The position numbers were made by a program, and so were the translations under genes. From Spirochaetia bacterium (GTDB lineage: Bacteria; Spirochaetota; Spirochaetia; Treponematales; Treponemataceae): 32,800 nt of DNA. The notes under the pieces were generated by a model, which had not been told where the DNA came from, searched no databases, and saw only the letters and a list, made by a program, of their open reading frames with translations. The stretch is taken from contig CAAGGF010000128.1 in assembly GCA_900769325.1 (NCBI GenBank), positions 1 through 32,800 of the forward strand, read 5' to 3'. Positions 1 through 8,248 of the stretch are shown piece by piece (the first letter of the stretch is position 1; each line of letters starts with the position of its first letter).

Positions 1-164
1 ACGAAAAAAATACATTCCTCCGTACGACAGCATTTGGCGTATTACAAATGCAAATTTATTCAGAAAAAAAACTTAATTTTTTGAGGTCTATTATGGACAA
101 AATCGCTTACGAATGACACTTAATTAAGATGAGGAAAATTGGAGAAAAAGTTATATTAAGAATT

Positions 165-1793
165 TTATTTTTTAAGGTGTTTTTTGCAGAAAATCCTGTA
201 ATTCATCCACGGAAAAATCAAGTGTTTGTTTTCAAGATTTGTAAGCCATTCAGTGCTAACGGTATTTGAACCTAAAGCATCAAAAACTGAAGTAAAATCT
301 TTGATTCCCTGCTTGAACCTGTATTCTGCGTAATCTGCAAAAATATTTTCGTCGATGAATTTTGCCCACTGGGATGACTGGCAAAGCATAAGTTCTTTTG
401 CACCAAGATTTAAAAGACGGGCCTTTAAACTGTTGTCACTTGAAAAACGCTCTGCAAGGTCGACCATTCTTTCGCTTGCCTTTTGAATGTAACGCATCAT
501 CCAGCTGTTTTTGTGCGAAAGAAGATTTTCACCGTAACCTTCACCGCTCATTGAACCGTAATAAGGTTTGATTTTTTGAAGGGAATAAACATTTCCGACC
601 TGTTTTTTGCACTGAGAAAAGTTCAACTGCTGCCATGAACCGCATCTGAAAACATTTTCAAGGAAATTTATTCCTTCTGACCATTTATACCGAAGTTTAT
701 CCAAATCGATTGTACAGACAAGATTTAAATACTGTTCTGCAGAAAGATTTTTTTCTGCTTCCTGTAAAACCTTCATCTTTTTGCAGACAAAATCTTCAGC
801 ATCAGTTTTACACTGATTAAACGCCTTCTCGATGTCGTAAATTGAAGAAGAATCAGTTACAAATTTTCCCAATGCGTCGACAGATTTTGAAGAATTGTTC
901 CAGTAAGAATATCCTGTGTCAAATCTTTTTCCGTCTTTACAAATGCAAGGTTCAAGTTCAGACTGACTTCTTATATACGCAATGTCTTTTAAACGGTTTT
1001 TATAAACGGAATTTGAAGCGTAACCGTGTTCTGAAAAAATCTCTTCATCGCATTTATAGCATCTTCCAAAACAAGCGAGGGAATTTTCAAAGCGTGCAGG
1101 AGTAAAAATTCCGTTTAAAGGTTCAATTTCTGAAAAAAGAAAACTTCTTGTATCTAAAATCGTGTAAGAAAGTCCGTATGAACAAAGGATTTTTTCGATT
1201 CCGCTTGCATAACCAAGTTCAGGAAGCCAGAAACCGTCCGGGATTTCGTTAAAAAAACATTTATACGCATTTAAGCCCGTTTCAACCTGTGCATTTAAAA
1301 TTTCTTCCTGATCTGCGTAAAACGGCATAAAAATAGGAGTTGCACAAGTTGCAAGAATTTCTATATAACCTTTCTTTTGATATTCACGGATTTTTTTTAA
1401 AACACGCTGATTCAAGTTTAAAAACTGAATTTTATCTTCCATGTATTTTTCAAAAGTGAATTTCGCATTGTTTAAAAGAAGGGCGTTACCGGAACATCGT
1501 TCAATTTCTTTTTTGCCAAGTTCAATTTTTTTGTCAAGCCATTCAAGATACTGTTTTTGAACCACAGGATCTTCTAAAAGCGTGCAGGAACTTGGAGAAA
1601 TCACAAGCGAAAGGGAAAAATTTACATTATCACGCTCAAGATTTTCAAACATTCTCAAAAGCGGAAGATATGTATCTGAAATAGAATTGAAAAAATAATT
1701 TAATTCCGCTGCAAATTTTTGTTCTTCTTCTCCAGTATGTCTTATGTAATCCTGATTTGTTGTAAGAACTAAGACAAGATTTTTTTCATGCAT
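165..1793 (-). CDS. GH57 family glycoside hydrolase / alpha-glucan branching-enzyme-like protein
   Basis: This looks like a GH57 (AmyC/DUF1957-type) enzyme of alpha-glucan metabolism, probably cytoplasmic and acting on glycogen-like polymer. In the 542-aa product the GH57 nucleophile motif is clear (FWLPELGY near 188-195, Glu192). The acid/base motif aligns as IDLDKLRYKWSEG, with Asp363 at the catalytic position. The first GH57 motif, normally HAH-x-P-x-x-RH, reads TNQDYIRH, so the usual histidines are missing. I chose the ATG at 1793 because GGAG lies 8 nt upstream. The reading frame extends to a TTG at 1850, but that would overlap the upstream gene. The upstream DUF4912 gene ends 19 bp before this start, so the two are probably co-transcribed. 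Family membership is fairly sure. The exact reaction (branching enzyme or amylase) is not, given the altered first motif. Confidence 0.8.
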   Translation of the reverse strand: MHEKNLVLVLTTNQDYIRHTGEEEQKFAAELNYFFNSISDTYLPLLRMFENLERDNVNFSLSLVISPSSCTLLEDPVVQKQYLEWLDKKIELGKKEIERCSGNALLLNNAKFTFEKYMEDKIQFLNLNQRVLKKIREYQKKGYIEILATCATPIFMPFYADQEEILNAQVETGLNAYKCFFNEIPDGFWLPELGYASGIEKILCSYGLSYTILDTRSFLFSEIEPLNGIFTPARFENSLACFGRCYKCDEEIFSEHGYASNSVYKNRLKDIAYIRSQSELEPCICKDGKRFDTGYSYWNNSSKSVDALGKFVTDSSSIYDIEKAFNQCKTDAEDFVCKKMKVLQEAEKNLSAEQYLNLVCTIDLDKLRYKWSEGINFLENVFRCGSWQQLNFSQCKKQVGNVYSLQKIKPYYGSMSGEGYGENLLSHKNSWMMRYIQKASERMVDLAERFSSDNSLKARLLNLGAKELMLCQSSQWAKFIDENIFADYAEYRFKQGIKDFTSVFDALGSNTVSTEWLTNLENKHLIFPWMNYRIFCKKHLKK

Positions 1794-1812
1794 TTTAGAT
1801 ACTCCGCAATTT

Positions 1813-2481
1813 TTATGAAAATGACTCTCTGTGATTTGTATATTGTTCAAGAAGCAGTTTTGGCATTCCTGAAAGTTCTACCGGTTTTGACATTTTAATT
1901 TTCTTACCCGGTTTATATTCTTTTAAAACCTGAGAAGGCTTTGGAATTTCTAAAATATTTGAAGAAGCGACAATATCGATACTGACACCGATTGCAAAAA
2001 GAAGATCTACCCTGAAAAAAGATGCGTTTGACGGAAGAAGAATATACTGTTCATAATCAGTAAGGGAAATTTTTATGTTAAAAGCGTCATCTGGCTTAAC
2101 CTGATTTTTTTCTGAAAAAGAACACACACGAAGTAAAAGCTGACTTGATGAATTTTTAGAGATTGCAGCGTAATCTGCCTCGCTGATATTCCAGTAAACA
2201 TAACCCCAGACAGGATTTCTTAGCATTAATTTTACTTCTGTTGTATTGTATGAAACAGGAAGAGTTAATTCTGAAGATGAAGTATCTTCTTTTTGAGAAA
2301 CTTCGATATCCATTTCATCGTCAAAACCTTCGCTTTCCTGAGACATTTCAAGAAGTTCACCGACTAGAATGTGATAATCAAAATTTTCTGGAATATCAAG
2401 ACCAAAATCATCGCATAAAGAAAGAAGTTCGGAAAAAGAAAGAGTTTCCAGATAGCTTCGTGTAATTTTTTCCTTTACCAT
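1813..2481 (-). CDS. DUF4912 domain protein
   Basis: A 222-aa soluble protein. The central and C-terminal part (about residues 75-200) carries the DUF4912 signature: a strand-rich segment with NPVWGYVYWNISEADY, followed by ...LLLRVCSF and later NASFFRVDLLFAIG. The N-terminal 45 residues (SFSELLSLCDDFGLDIPE...LVGELLEM) resemble a short Rho-N/SAP-like helical motif, and an acidic linker follows. DUF4912 proteins are often encoded next to GH57 (DUF1957) enzymes, as here, which suggests a carbohydrate-binding or accessory role; no activity is known to me. The ATG at 2481 has no Shine-Dalgarno. A perfect 12-bp palindrome (2484-2495) sits just upstream, with a TAGAAT -10-like hexamer 9 nt before the start. 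Confidence 0.75.
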   Translation of the reverse strand: MVKEKITRSYLETLSFSELLSLCDDFGLDIPENFDYHILVGELLEMSQESEGFDDEMDIEVSQKEDTSSSELTLPVSYNTTEVKLMLRNPVWGYVYWNISEADYAAISKNSSSQLLLRVCSFSEKNQVKPDDAFNIKISLTDYEQYILLPSNASFFRVDLLFAIGVSIDIVASSNILEIPKPSQVLKEYKPGKKIKMSKPVELSGMPKLLLEQYTNHRESFS

Positions 2482-2490
2482 AGAGAATAT

Positions 2491-2517
2491 ATTCTAAAAA
2501 AACTCAATATTAGTCAA
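2491..2517 (-). promoter_or_regulatory. Possible promoter of the DUF4912-GH57 operon, with palindrome
   Basis: On the minus strand TTGACT (2512-2517) is followed, after a short 15-bp spacer, by TAGAAT (2491-2496), which lies 9 nt before the ATG. The -10 overlaps the perfect palindrome AGAATATATTCT (2484-2495), which could be a repressor site. The short spacer makes this call weak. Confidence 0.3.
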
Positions 2518-2695
2518 GCACTATTAAAACCGATTTTTAAAAGAGAAATTAAAAATTAAAAGCCGTTAAATATTTTTTCAGTTCATTAAAAAATTTATAA
2601 TAAATCTTGTTTTTTCTGCCGATAAATATACTGTATTAAAGGCAAATTTTTTATGCCATAAATTTTTAGAAAAAAAACAAATTACGGAGAAAAAA

Positions 2696-3934
2696 ATGAA
2701 AAAAAACTCCCATTTATATAAAAAAATCCTCATTTCAATTTTTGCACTTTTACAATTTTATGCACACGGCGAAACATTTTTTTCAGGCTTTGCAGGGGCT
2801 GTTGGTGACCTAGATTTTTACAAAAAAGACGAATATGAATCGGGAAATCCAGATTTTGCACCACAGCTTGTCGTAGACTTGTTTTTTTCAGGGCAGTTTA
2901 ATTTAAGCCAGAATGTAATCCTTCACACAGAATTTTCAGTTGAAACTTCCGATTTGTTTTCAGGTTCAATCTTTAAAAAGACAGATGCAAAATTCAGAAT
3001 CGATGAACTTTCAATCATTTTCAGAAGCCAGTTCGGGAACATCACAAATTATTTCAGTGCATTTGCAGGAAGCTATGAACCAATCGGCTCTGACATTTTC
3101 TTACGCCGCCAGTTCGGAATTAAACCAATCGTTTCGAAAATCACAAACACCTGGCAGGGAATAAAAGGTTCAGTTTTAAACTCGCATTTTGGGTTTGGCG
3201 GTGCAGATGTAATTCAACATTCAGACCAACCTCTTGCATTCGGTCTTTACGCTTATGTCAATCAGGAATTAGACGACTGCTATGTTTTTAATTCGGACTT
3301 GCGTTTTGCCTGCGTCTACAGATATTTTACATTTGATGTTGCAGCCGGAATCGGAGTTCCCCTTATAAACAACAGTAAAATCAACGACAGCCTTGTTTCT
3401 ATTGAAAAAATTTACTGGCGAGCCGGAGCAAATATGCTTTTAGGAAACGCACAGACGACTTCCCTTTTCATTCAGGCAGGAATTTCAGACATTCCGTTTT
3501 CAAAAAAACAGACAGAATTTAGAATCAACAAAGAAACTACTTACCTTCTCTTTGAACCGCGATTTAAATTCAAGAAATTCCAGACAGACATCACGGTATT
3601 CAACCTTCCGCAAGCAACAATCGACGATTTTATCTTTATTAAAGACACCCTCGGCTTAAACCTTCATGTTTACACCGACAATCTTTACTTGAAAAACCAC
3701 ATATTCACATTCGGAATTCACACGACGCTTTCATTCCCGGAAAAAACATTTGCCGACCTTCAGTACATTCAGGAACTTTTTGACAATTATTCAATCACCG
3801 TATCGCCTTACACAACGACAAAATTCATAAAAGGCGAACTGAACATCATGCTCCAGACAAGAATTTCAGACATCATTAAACTTGAACCTGTAAAAGCGTT
3901 TACTTTAAACATAGGATTTAAAACCCAGTTCTAA
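2696..3934 (+). CDS. Predicted outer-membrane beta-barrel protein (unknown function)
   Basis: A 412-aa protein with an N-terminal signal peptide (KK followed by a hydrophobic stretch, likely cut after AHG near residue 25). The rest is rich in alternating polar/hydrophobic strands and aromatic residues, with short turns. It ends in LNIGFKTQF, a terminal aromatic residue typical of outer-membrane barrels that need BAM assembly. I do not recognise a specific family; it resembles uncharacterised spirochete barrel proteins. The ATG has a good leader (ACGGAGA 6-8 nt upstream). A TATACT at 2627-2632 is a plausible -10, but its -35 is unclear. The gene diverges from the DUF4912 gene across 214 bp and converges on dapL across a repeat cluster. 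Outer-membrane location is an inference from sequence pattern only. Confidence 0.7.
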   Translation: MKKNSHLYKKILISIFALLQFYAHGETFFSGFAGAVGDLDFYKKDEYESGNPDFAPQLVVDLFFSGQFNLSQNVILHTEFSVETSDLFSGSIFKKTDAKFRIDELSIIFRSQFGNITNYFSAFAGSYEPIGSDIFLRRQFGIKPIVSKITNTWQGIKGSVLNSHFGFGGADVIQHSDQPLAFGLYAYVNQELDDCYVFNSDLRFACVYRYFTFDVAAGIGVPLINNSKINDSLVSIEKIYWRAGANMLLGNAQTTSLFIQAGISDIPFSKKQTEFRINKETTYLLFEPRFKFKKFQTDITVFNLPQATIDDFIFIKDTLGLNLHVYTDNLYLKNHIFTFGIHTTLSFPEKTFADLQYIQELFDNYSITVSPYTTTKFIKGELNIMLQTRISDIIKLEPVKAFTLNIGFKTQF

Positions 3935-3948
3935 AAAGTAAAAAAAAT

Positions 3949-4113
3949 TGACATTCCGAACTTGATTCTGGCGATTTGTCATTCCGAACTTGATTCGGAA
4001 TCCCACTTATAGGTCTTTACACCCGCTAGTTTGTCATTCCGAACTTGGTTCGGAATCTCACTAATAGGTCTTTACACCCGTCAATGGGATGCTGAAATTA
4101 ATTCAGCATGACA
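3949..4113 (+). repeat. Cluster of short palindromic intergenic repeats
   Basis: Two near-identical units about 49 bp long start at 3977 and 4032 (55-bp period). Each begins TGTCATTCCGAACTTG and ends TAGGTCTTTACACCCG. Each contains a perfect stem ATTCCGAA / TTCGGAAT with a 5-nt loop (3981-4001 and 4036-4056). A degenerate half unit precedes them (3949-3971). A related unit in inverted orientation follows, with the perfect stem ATGCTGAA / TTCAGCAT (4089-4109). The cluster lies between the converging 3' ends of the barrel gene and dapL, so the hairpins may also end transcription on both strands. Similar TGTCATTCCGAAC-type repeats are scattered in many bacterial genomes. Confidence 0.8.
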
Positions 4114-4132
4114 ATTATACGCGCCATTTTTA

Positions 4133-5356
4133 TTATAACTCAAATTTTGAAAGCCTGTCGCACGCTTCCTGTACATCTTCTTTGTGCCCGAACGAACTGA
4201 AGCGGATAAAACTTTCACCGCTAGGTCCAAAGCCGGATCCTGGAGTTGTAACTACATTGCATTTTTGAAGAAGTGCATCAAAAACATCCCAGCTTTTTCT
4301 TCCGGGAAATTTTGCCCAGACATACGGACTGTTTCCTGTTGAATAAATTTCAACGCCTGCTTTTTTGAAGTTTTCGCCTTTTAAAGTATCTTCTATTAAT
4401 TTAACATTTTCAAGGTAATAGTCGATTACATCTTTCATGGCTTTAAGGCCTTCTTCTTCAAGACATGCGATTCCGCCTTTTTGAGCGATATTTGAAGCAC
4501 CGTTGAAAAGAGTTGTCATGATTCTGTTCCAGTCTTTGTTTACGCTTGAACCGTCCTGATATTTTAATTCAAGAGGAACGATAGACCAGCCGAGCCGTAC
4601 ACCCGTAAAACCTGCAGGCTTACTGAAAGAGTTAATTTCAATTGCACAAGTGCGGCTTCCTTCGATTTCAAAAATTGTCTTTGGAAGATTTTCGTCGCGG
4701 ATGAATTCCCTGTAAGCGGCATCAAAAATAATTATACAGCCGTTTTCGTTTGCAAAATCTACAAGGCGTTTTAATTCTTCTTTTGTGCTGACTGCCCCTG
4801 TAGGATTATTAGGCGAACAGAAATAAATCAGGCTGTTTTTCTTGATTTTTGACAAATCAGGGAAAAAATTGTTTTCAGGCGTACAAGGCATATAAGTTAC
4901 GCCTTTATATCCAGAACCATTAAATTTTCCTGCTGCCCCTACGATTACAGAACCGTCGACATAAACAGGATAAGAAGGATCCTGAACTGCAATTTTTACT
5001 TTTGACCCGAACAAAGTCTGAATTCGGGCGATATCGCATTTTGCACCGTCAGAAATAAAAACTTCTTCAGGTTTTGCAAGGTTTTTGTACCACACTTCTG
5101 CAATTTTTTTTCGAAGTTCAGCGTTTCCCTGTTCATCTCCGTAACCTGAATAACCTTCTTTTGTAGAAAGAGATAAAGCGTAATCCTGCATTGCCTTTGA
5201 AATAAACAAAGGAAGAGGTTCAGTTGTATTCCCGATTGAAAGGCTTATAATTTTTGCATCTGGATTTTTTTCTTGAAATTCACGGCGTCGTCTTGCAACT
5301 TCTGGGAACAGATATCCAGCCGTTAAATTTTCAAGTCCAGGGTTTCTTTTTATCAT
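4133..5356 (-). CDS. dapL: LL-diaminopimelate aminotransferase
   Basis: DapL (EC 2.6.1.83) converts tetrahydrodipicolinate directly to LL-diaminopimelate, using glutamate and pyridoxal phosphate, for lysine and peptidoglycan. The 407-aa product matches the family in length and start (NPGLENLTAGYLFPEVARRR, then SLSIGNTTEPLP). It shows the fold-I PLP features: SPNNPTGA, the FDAAYREF aspartate near 212, and the Schiff-base lysine in NSFSKPAGFTGVRLGW (Lys246). I chose the ATG at 5356 because GGAG lies 9 nt upstream; the frame is open to a TTG at 5371. The gene starts 31 bp after the icd stop and is probably in one operon with it. The single-step DapL pathway is common in spirochetes, Chlamydiae and plants. 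Confidence 0.95.
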   Translation of the reverse strand: MIKRNPGLENLTAGYLFPEVARRRREFQEKNPDAKIISLSIGNTTEPLPLFISKAMQDYALSLSTKEGYSGYGDEQGNAELRKKIAEVWYKNLAKPEEVFISDGAKCDIARIQTLFGSKVKIAVQDPSYPVYVDGSVIVGAAGKFNGSGYKGVTYMPCTPENNFFPDLSKIKKNSLIYFCSPNNPTGAVSTKEELKRLVDFANENGCIIIFDAAYREFIRDENLPKTIFEIEGSRTCAIEINSFSKPAGFTGVRLGWSIVPLELKYQDGSSVNKDWNRIMTTLFNGASNIAQKGGIACLEEEGLKAMKDVIDYYLENVKLIEDTLKGENFKKAGVEIYSTGNSPYVWAKFPGRKSWDVFDALLQKCNVVTTPGSGFGPSGESFIRFSSFGHKEDVQEACDRLSKFEL

Positions 5357-5387
5357 ATTCTCACACTCCAAATAAAAAATTCATATT

Positions 5388-6584
5388 TTAAAGGCGTTCT
5401 TTAATTGCTGAAATAAATTCCCAGCTGTTCAAGATTTTTTTTGCAGGAGGATTTGCAAGAAGTGCAAGGTCTCCTGTCATATAACCGTCTTCGATTGTGT
5501 CTAAAGTTGCTTTTTCAAGTTTTTTTGCAAACTCTACAAGATCAAGCGTTCCGTCTAATTCTCCGCGTTTTGTAAGAGCACCAGTCCATGCAAAAATTGT
5601 AGCAACCGGATTTGTTGAAGTTTTTTCTCCTTTTAAATAACGGTAATAATGCTTTTGAACAGTTCCGTGGCTTGCTTCGTATTCAAATTCGCCGTTTGGA
5701 GAAACTAAAACGCTTGTCATCATTGCAAGACTTCCGCAGGCAGAAGCAATCATGTCGCTCATTACATCTCCGTCATAGTTTTTACAAGCCCACAAGAAAC
5801 CGCCTTTTGATTTTATAACGCGCGCTACTGCATCATCGATTAAAGTGTAAAAATATTCGATTCCGCATTTTTCAAAATCGTCTTTGTAATTTTCATCAAA
5901 AACTTTCTGGAAGATTTCTTTGAAATTTCCGTCATAAATTTTTGAAATTGTATCTTTTGTTCCAAGCCACACGCTGATTTTTTTATCGAGTGCGTATTTA
6001 AAACAGCAGTGAGCAAAACTTTCGATTGATTTATCAAGATTGTGGATTCCCTGAATAATTCCAGGACCTTTCATAACCTGAATCGTCTTTCGGATTTCTT
6101 TTCCGTCGTCTCCAGTGAAAACAAGTTCTGCTTTTCCGCTAGTTGGAGTTTTAATTTCACAGTTTTTATAGACATCGCCGTATCCGTGCCGTCCAAGGAC
6201 AATAGGTTCTTCCCAAGATTTTACATTACACGCAATATTCTTTACAAAAATCGGAGAGCGGAAAATCGTTCCGTCAAGTTCGCCTCTTAAAATTCCGTTT
6301 GGAGATGGAGTGAGCTGTTTTAGATTGTATTCTTTCATTCTGGCAGCATTTGAAGTAATTGTTGCACATTTTACGCCAACTCCAAGCCTTTTGATTGCCT
6401 CGGCTGCCTTGTAAGTTACTTCATCATTTGAATCATCACGATTTTTTAAGCCCAAATCATAATATTCAGTCTGCAAATCTACATAAGGCAAAAGGAGTTC
6501 ATCCTTTATAACCTTCCATAAAACACGAGTCATTTCATCGCCGTCAAGTTCAGCGATTTTGTTTTTCATCTGAATCTTTGCCAT
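5388..6584 (-). CDS. icd: NADP-dependent isocitrate dehydrogenase (type II)
   Basis: Oxidatively decarboxylates isocitrate to 2-oxoglutarate with formation of NADPH (EC 1.1.1.42). The 398-aa sequence is the eukaryote-like homodimeric class: start KIQMKNKIAELDGDEMTRVLW, a substrate loop SPNGILRG, GTIFRSPI, metal-site aspartates around IDDAVARVIK and NYDGDVMSDMIA, and the coenzyme segment EASHGTVQKHYYRYLKGEKTSTNP. It is complete, at the usual length of about 400 residues. The ATG at 6584 has no good Shine-Dalgarno. A TAGAAT hexamer lies 9 nt upstream, so a very short leader is possible. It precedes dapL on the same strand. In a fermentative spirochete with a partial TCA cycle its likely role is to make 2-oxoglutarate/glutamate, the amino donor used by DapL. 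Confidence 0.95.
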   Translation of the reverse strand: MAKIQMKNKIAELDGDEMTRVLWKVIKDELLLPYVDLQTEYYDLGLKNRDDSNDEVTYKAAEAIKRLGVGVKCATITSNAARMKEYNLKQLTPSPNGILRGELDGTIFRSPIFVKNIACNVKSWEEPIVLGRHGYGDVYKNCEIKTPTSGKAELVFTGDDGKEIRKTIQVMKGPGIIQGIHNLDKSIESFAHCCFKYALDKKISVWLGTKDTISKIYDGNFKEIFQKVFDENYKDDFEKCGIEYFYTLIDDAVARVIKSKGGFLWACKNYDGDVMSDMIASACGSLAMMTSVLVSPNGEFEYEASHGTVQKHYYRYLKGEKTSTNPVATIFAWTGALTKRGELDGTLDLVEFAKKLEKATLDTIEDGYMTGDLALLANPPAKKILNSWEFISAIKERL

Positions 6585-6613
6585 AATGCCGACATTCTAA
6601 CAAATTTCATCAA

Positions 6614-6643
6614 ATTATTGAATAGAATTTTATATTTTTTCAA
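6614..6643 (-). promoter_or_regulatory. Candidate promoter of icd-dapL
   Basis: Minus-strand TTGAAA (6638-6643), an 18-bp spacer, then AATAAT (6614-6619), about 30 bp before the ATG of icd. The alternative is the TAGAAT 9 nt upstream of the ATG, which would give an almost leaderless transcript. Confidence 0.4.
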
Positions 6644-6685
6644 AAAGTTCAGGAAAAATGAAAAAGATAAATTAAAACATTAAAA

Positions 6686-7498
6686 TCAGTCTAAAATTCC
6701 GCCGAATTCTATTTTATTCTCGCGACAGAAATTCTTGTAAAAAAGAGAATCGTTTTTATCTTTAAAACCTGTAACAAAAAGCATGGAATCTGAAATTCCG
6801 TTAGAATGGCATTCTGATTTTTTTAATGAGTTTTCTTCTATTTGAAATGCGTGCTTTACAACGCCTTCCCTGCTATCGACGATTTTTAATGACGGTGAAC
6901 CTTGAATTTTAAAATATTCAGCCATATTAAGAAAATGAGTACACGCGAGAACAATTACATCGCATCCTTTTTCCTTAAAAAAATTGACGGAAGGCAAAAC
7001 TGCTTCAAGGCGCTCACTTTCTTTTGAAGAATAAAACTTATGTTCTATAAAATTTATTAATTCAGGATCTGCACGGGAAATTATCTCACAGTCTCCTGCA
7101 AAATCGTCTATAAGTTTTTTTGTATAAGGATGATTTACAGTTGCGTTAGTTGCAAGAAGTCCGATTTTTTTTGTTTTTGAAATCAGGGCTGCAGGTTTTA
7201 TGGCAGGAACTGTTCCGATAAACTGAGTTTTTGGAAAAGTTTTTCGAAGTACATCTAAAGAAGAAACTGAAATCGTATTGCATGCTACGATAACAGCCAT
7301 CGGATTCCAGCGAAAAATAATTTTTTGAACGCACGATAAGGCATTTTCTTGAATTTCGGATTCAGATTTTTCACCATAAGGGAAATTTTTTGTATCTCCG
7401 ATGTAAATACATTTTTCATCAGGGTGCTTTTGAAGAAGATATTTTAAATAAGGAAGTCCGCCCGTTCCCGAATCAAGAAAAACAAATTTTACATTCAT
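6686..7498 (-). CDS. murI: Glutamate racemase
   Basis: MurI (EC 5.1.1.3) interconverts L- and D-glutamate without a cofactor, supplying D-Glu for peptidoglycan. The 270-aa product has the first active-site segment FLDSGTGGLPYLKY (Asp9, Ser10), the first catalytic cysteine in VACNTISVSS (Cys73) and the second in VLACTHFLN (Cys186). The frame is open to a TTG at 7528, with ATG codons at 7516 and 7498. I prefer 7498 because family members start about eight residues before the DSG motif. The 7516 start cannot be excluded, since neither has a strong ribosome site. It diverges from the pentapeptide-repeat gene through overlapping promoters. The final 30 residues are less conserved than the core. 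Confidence 0.92.
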   Translation of the reverse strand: MNVKFVFLDSGTGGLPYLKYLLQKHPDEKCIYIGDTKNFPYGEKSESEIQENALSCVQKIIFRWNPMAVIVACNTISVSSLDVLRKTFPKTQFIGTVPAIKPAALISKTKKIGLLATNATVNHPYTKKLIDDFAGDCEIISRADPELINFIEHKFYSSKESERLEAVLPSVNFFKEKGCDVIVLACTHFLNMAEYFKIQGSPSLKIVDSREGVVKHAFQIEENSLKKSECHSNGISDSMLFVTGFKDKNDSLFYKNFCRENKIEFGGILD

Positions 7499-7542
7499 TT
7501 TTTTACCACGCCGCATTACCGCATTCAAGAAATTTTTCTGTT

Positions 7543-7571
7543 ATTTTAAACATTTGACAGAAAACAAGCAA
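7543..7571 (-). promoter_or_regulatory. Promoter of murI
   Basis: Minus-strand TTGCTT (7566-7571), a 17-bp spacer, then TAAAAT (7543-7548). Its -35 lies inside the spacer of the oppositely directed promoter at 7554-7582, so the two probably compete for RNA polymerase. Confidence 0.55.
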
Positions 7572-7582
7572 TACTTTAACAT
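7554..7582 (+). promoter_or_regulatory. Strong sigma70-type promoter of the pentapeptide-MBL pair, possibly leaderless
   Basis: A perfect TTGACA (7554-7559), a 17-bp spacer and TAACAT (7577-7582). Only 6 nt separate the -10 from the ATG at 7589, so the predicted transcript starts at or next to the start codon. There is no Shine-Dalgarno in between. Confidence 0.65.
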
Positions 7583-7588
7583 AAAAAT

Positions 7589-8236
7589 ATGTTTGCCTTA
7601 AATAAATGTTTAGTTCATTCATGCAACAGCCTTGCAATTTCAACAATTGACAGTCAAAAAAACATCTCAAACGAAAAAAATTACTGTCTTGACCACAGTC
7701 CGGATCCTGGAAAAATTCAGCACGACATTTACGAATACATAAACACGCATGATACAATCGTCGGTCTTTGTGCTTCAGGAATCACTTTTCAAGACATCTC
7801 ATTTTCAAACAAACAGTTTTTCGGCTGCAACTTCATAAACTGTACATTTAAAAACGTTCACTCAAAAAACTTAACAAGCAAACTTTCCATTTTTGATTTT
7901 GCCGTTTTCAGCGACTGCAAATTAATCGATTCAAACATAAAAAATTCTTCACTTGCAGGCGCAACATTTTTTCACACGATTTTTACCGGAAGCGAACTTT
8001 TCCAGACAAATTTCAACGGAATAAACGCATTTCAGTCTTCCTTCGACGATTCAAACCTTAAAAATTCAACATTCATAAAATCAACGCTTGAAAACACATC
8101 ATTCAGAAACTGCAACATAAAAAATACAAATTTTCTAGAAAGCAAGAGGACAAATGTTTCATTTAAAATGTCAAACGACAAAGAAGCAATAATCGTCTTA
8201 ACAGATGAAGAAATAAAAAACCAAAAGTCCTCTTAA
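7589..8236 (+). CDS. Pentapeptide-repeat protein with an N-terminal Cys/His cluster
   Basis: A 215-aa protein. Residues about 62-195 form pentapeptide repeats of the A(D/N)LxX type, with Phe or Leu at the centre of each five-residue step (for example FSNKQFFGCNFINCTFKNV, then SNIKNSSLAGATF). These should fold as a right-handed quadrilateral beta-helix. The first 40 residues hold Cys7, His10, Cys12, Cys33 and His36 (KCLVHSC ... YCLDHS), which looks like a small metal-binding knuckle. There is no signal peptide. Function is unknown: some pentapeptide proteins mimic DNA and protect gyrase, but nothing here shows that. It starts at the predicted transcription start and is followed after 12 bp by the MBL-fold gene, so the two likely form an operon. 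Confidence 0.8.
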   Translation: MFALNKCLVHSCNSLAISTIDSQKNISNEKNYCLDHSPDPGKIQHDIYEYINTHDTIVGLCASGITFQDISFSNKQFFGCNFINCTFKNVHSKNLTSKLSIFDFAVFSDCKLIDSNIKNSSLAGATFFHTIFTGSELFQTNFNGINAFQSSFDDSNLKNSTFIKSTLENTSFRNCNIKNTNFLESKRTNVSFKMSNDKEAIIVLTDEEIKNQKSS

Positions 8237-8248
8237 ACGGAGCATTTT

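Noticed and set aside
84..116. Eight-codon reading frame after GAGG near the left edge
   Set aside because: MDKIAYE then stop; too short to support, and it is not linked to a downstream gene on that strand.
1794..1850. Longer N-terminus for the GH57 protein from TTG at 1850
   Set aside because: It overlaps the upstream gene and lacks a ribosome site, while the ATG at 1793 has GGAG at a good distance and a family-like start.
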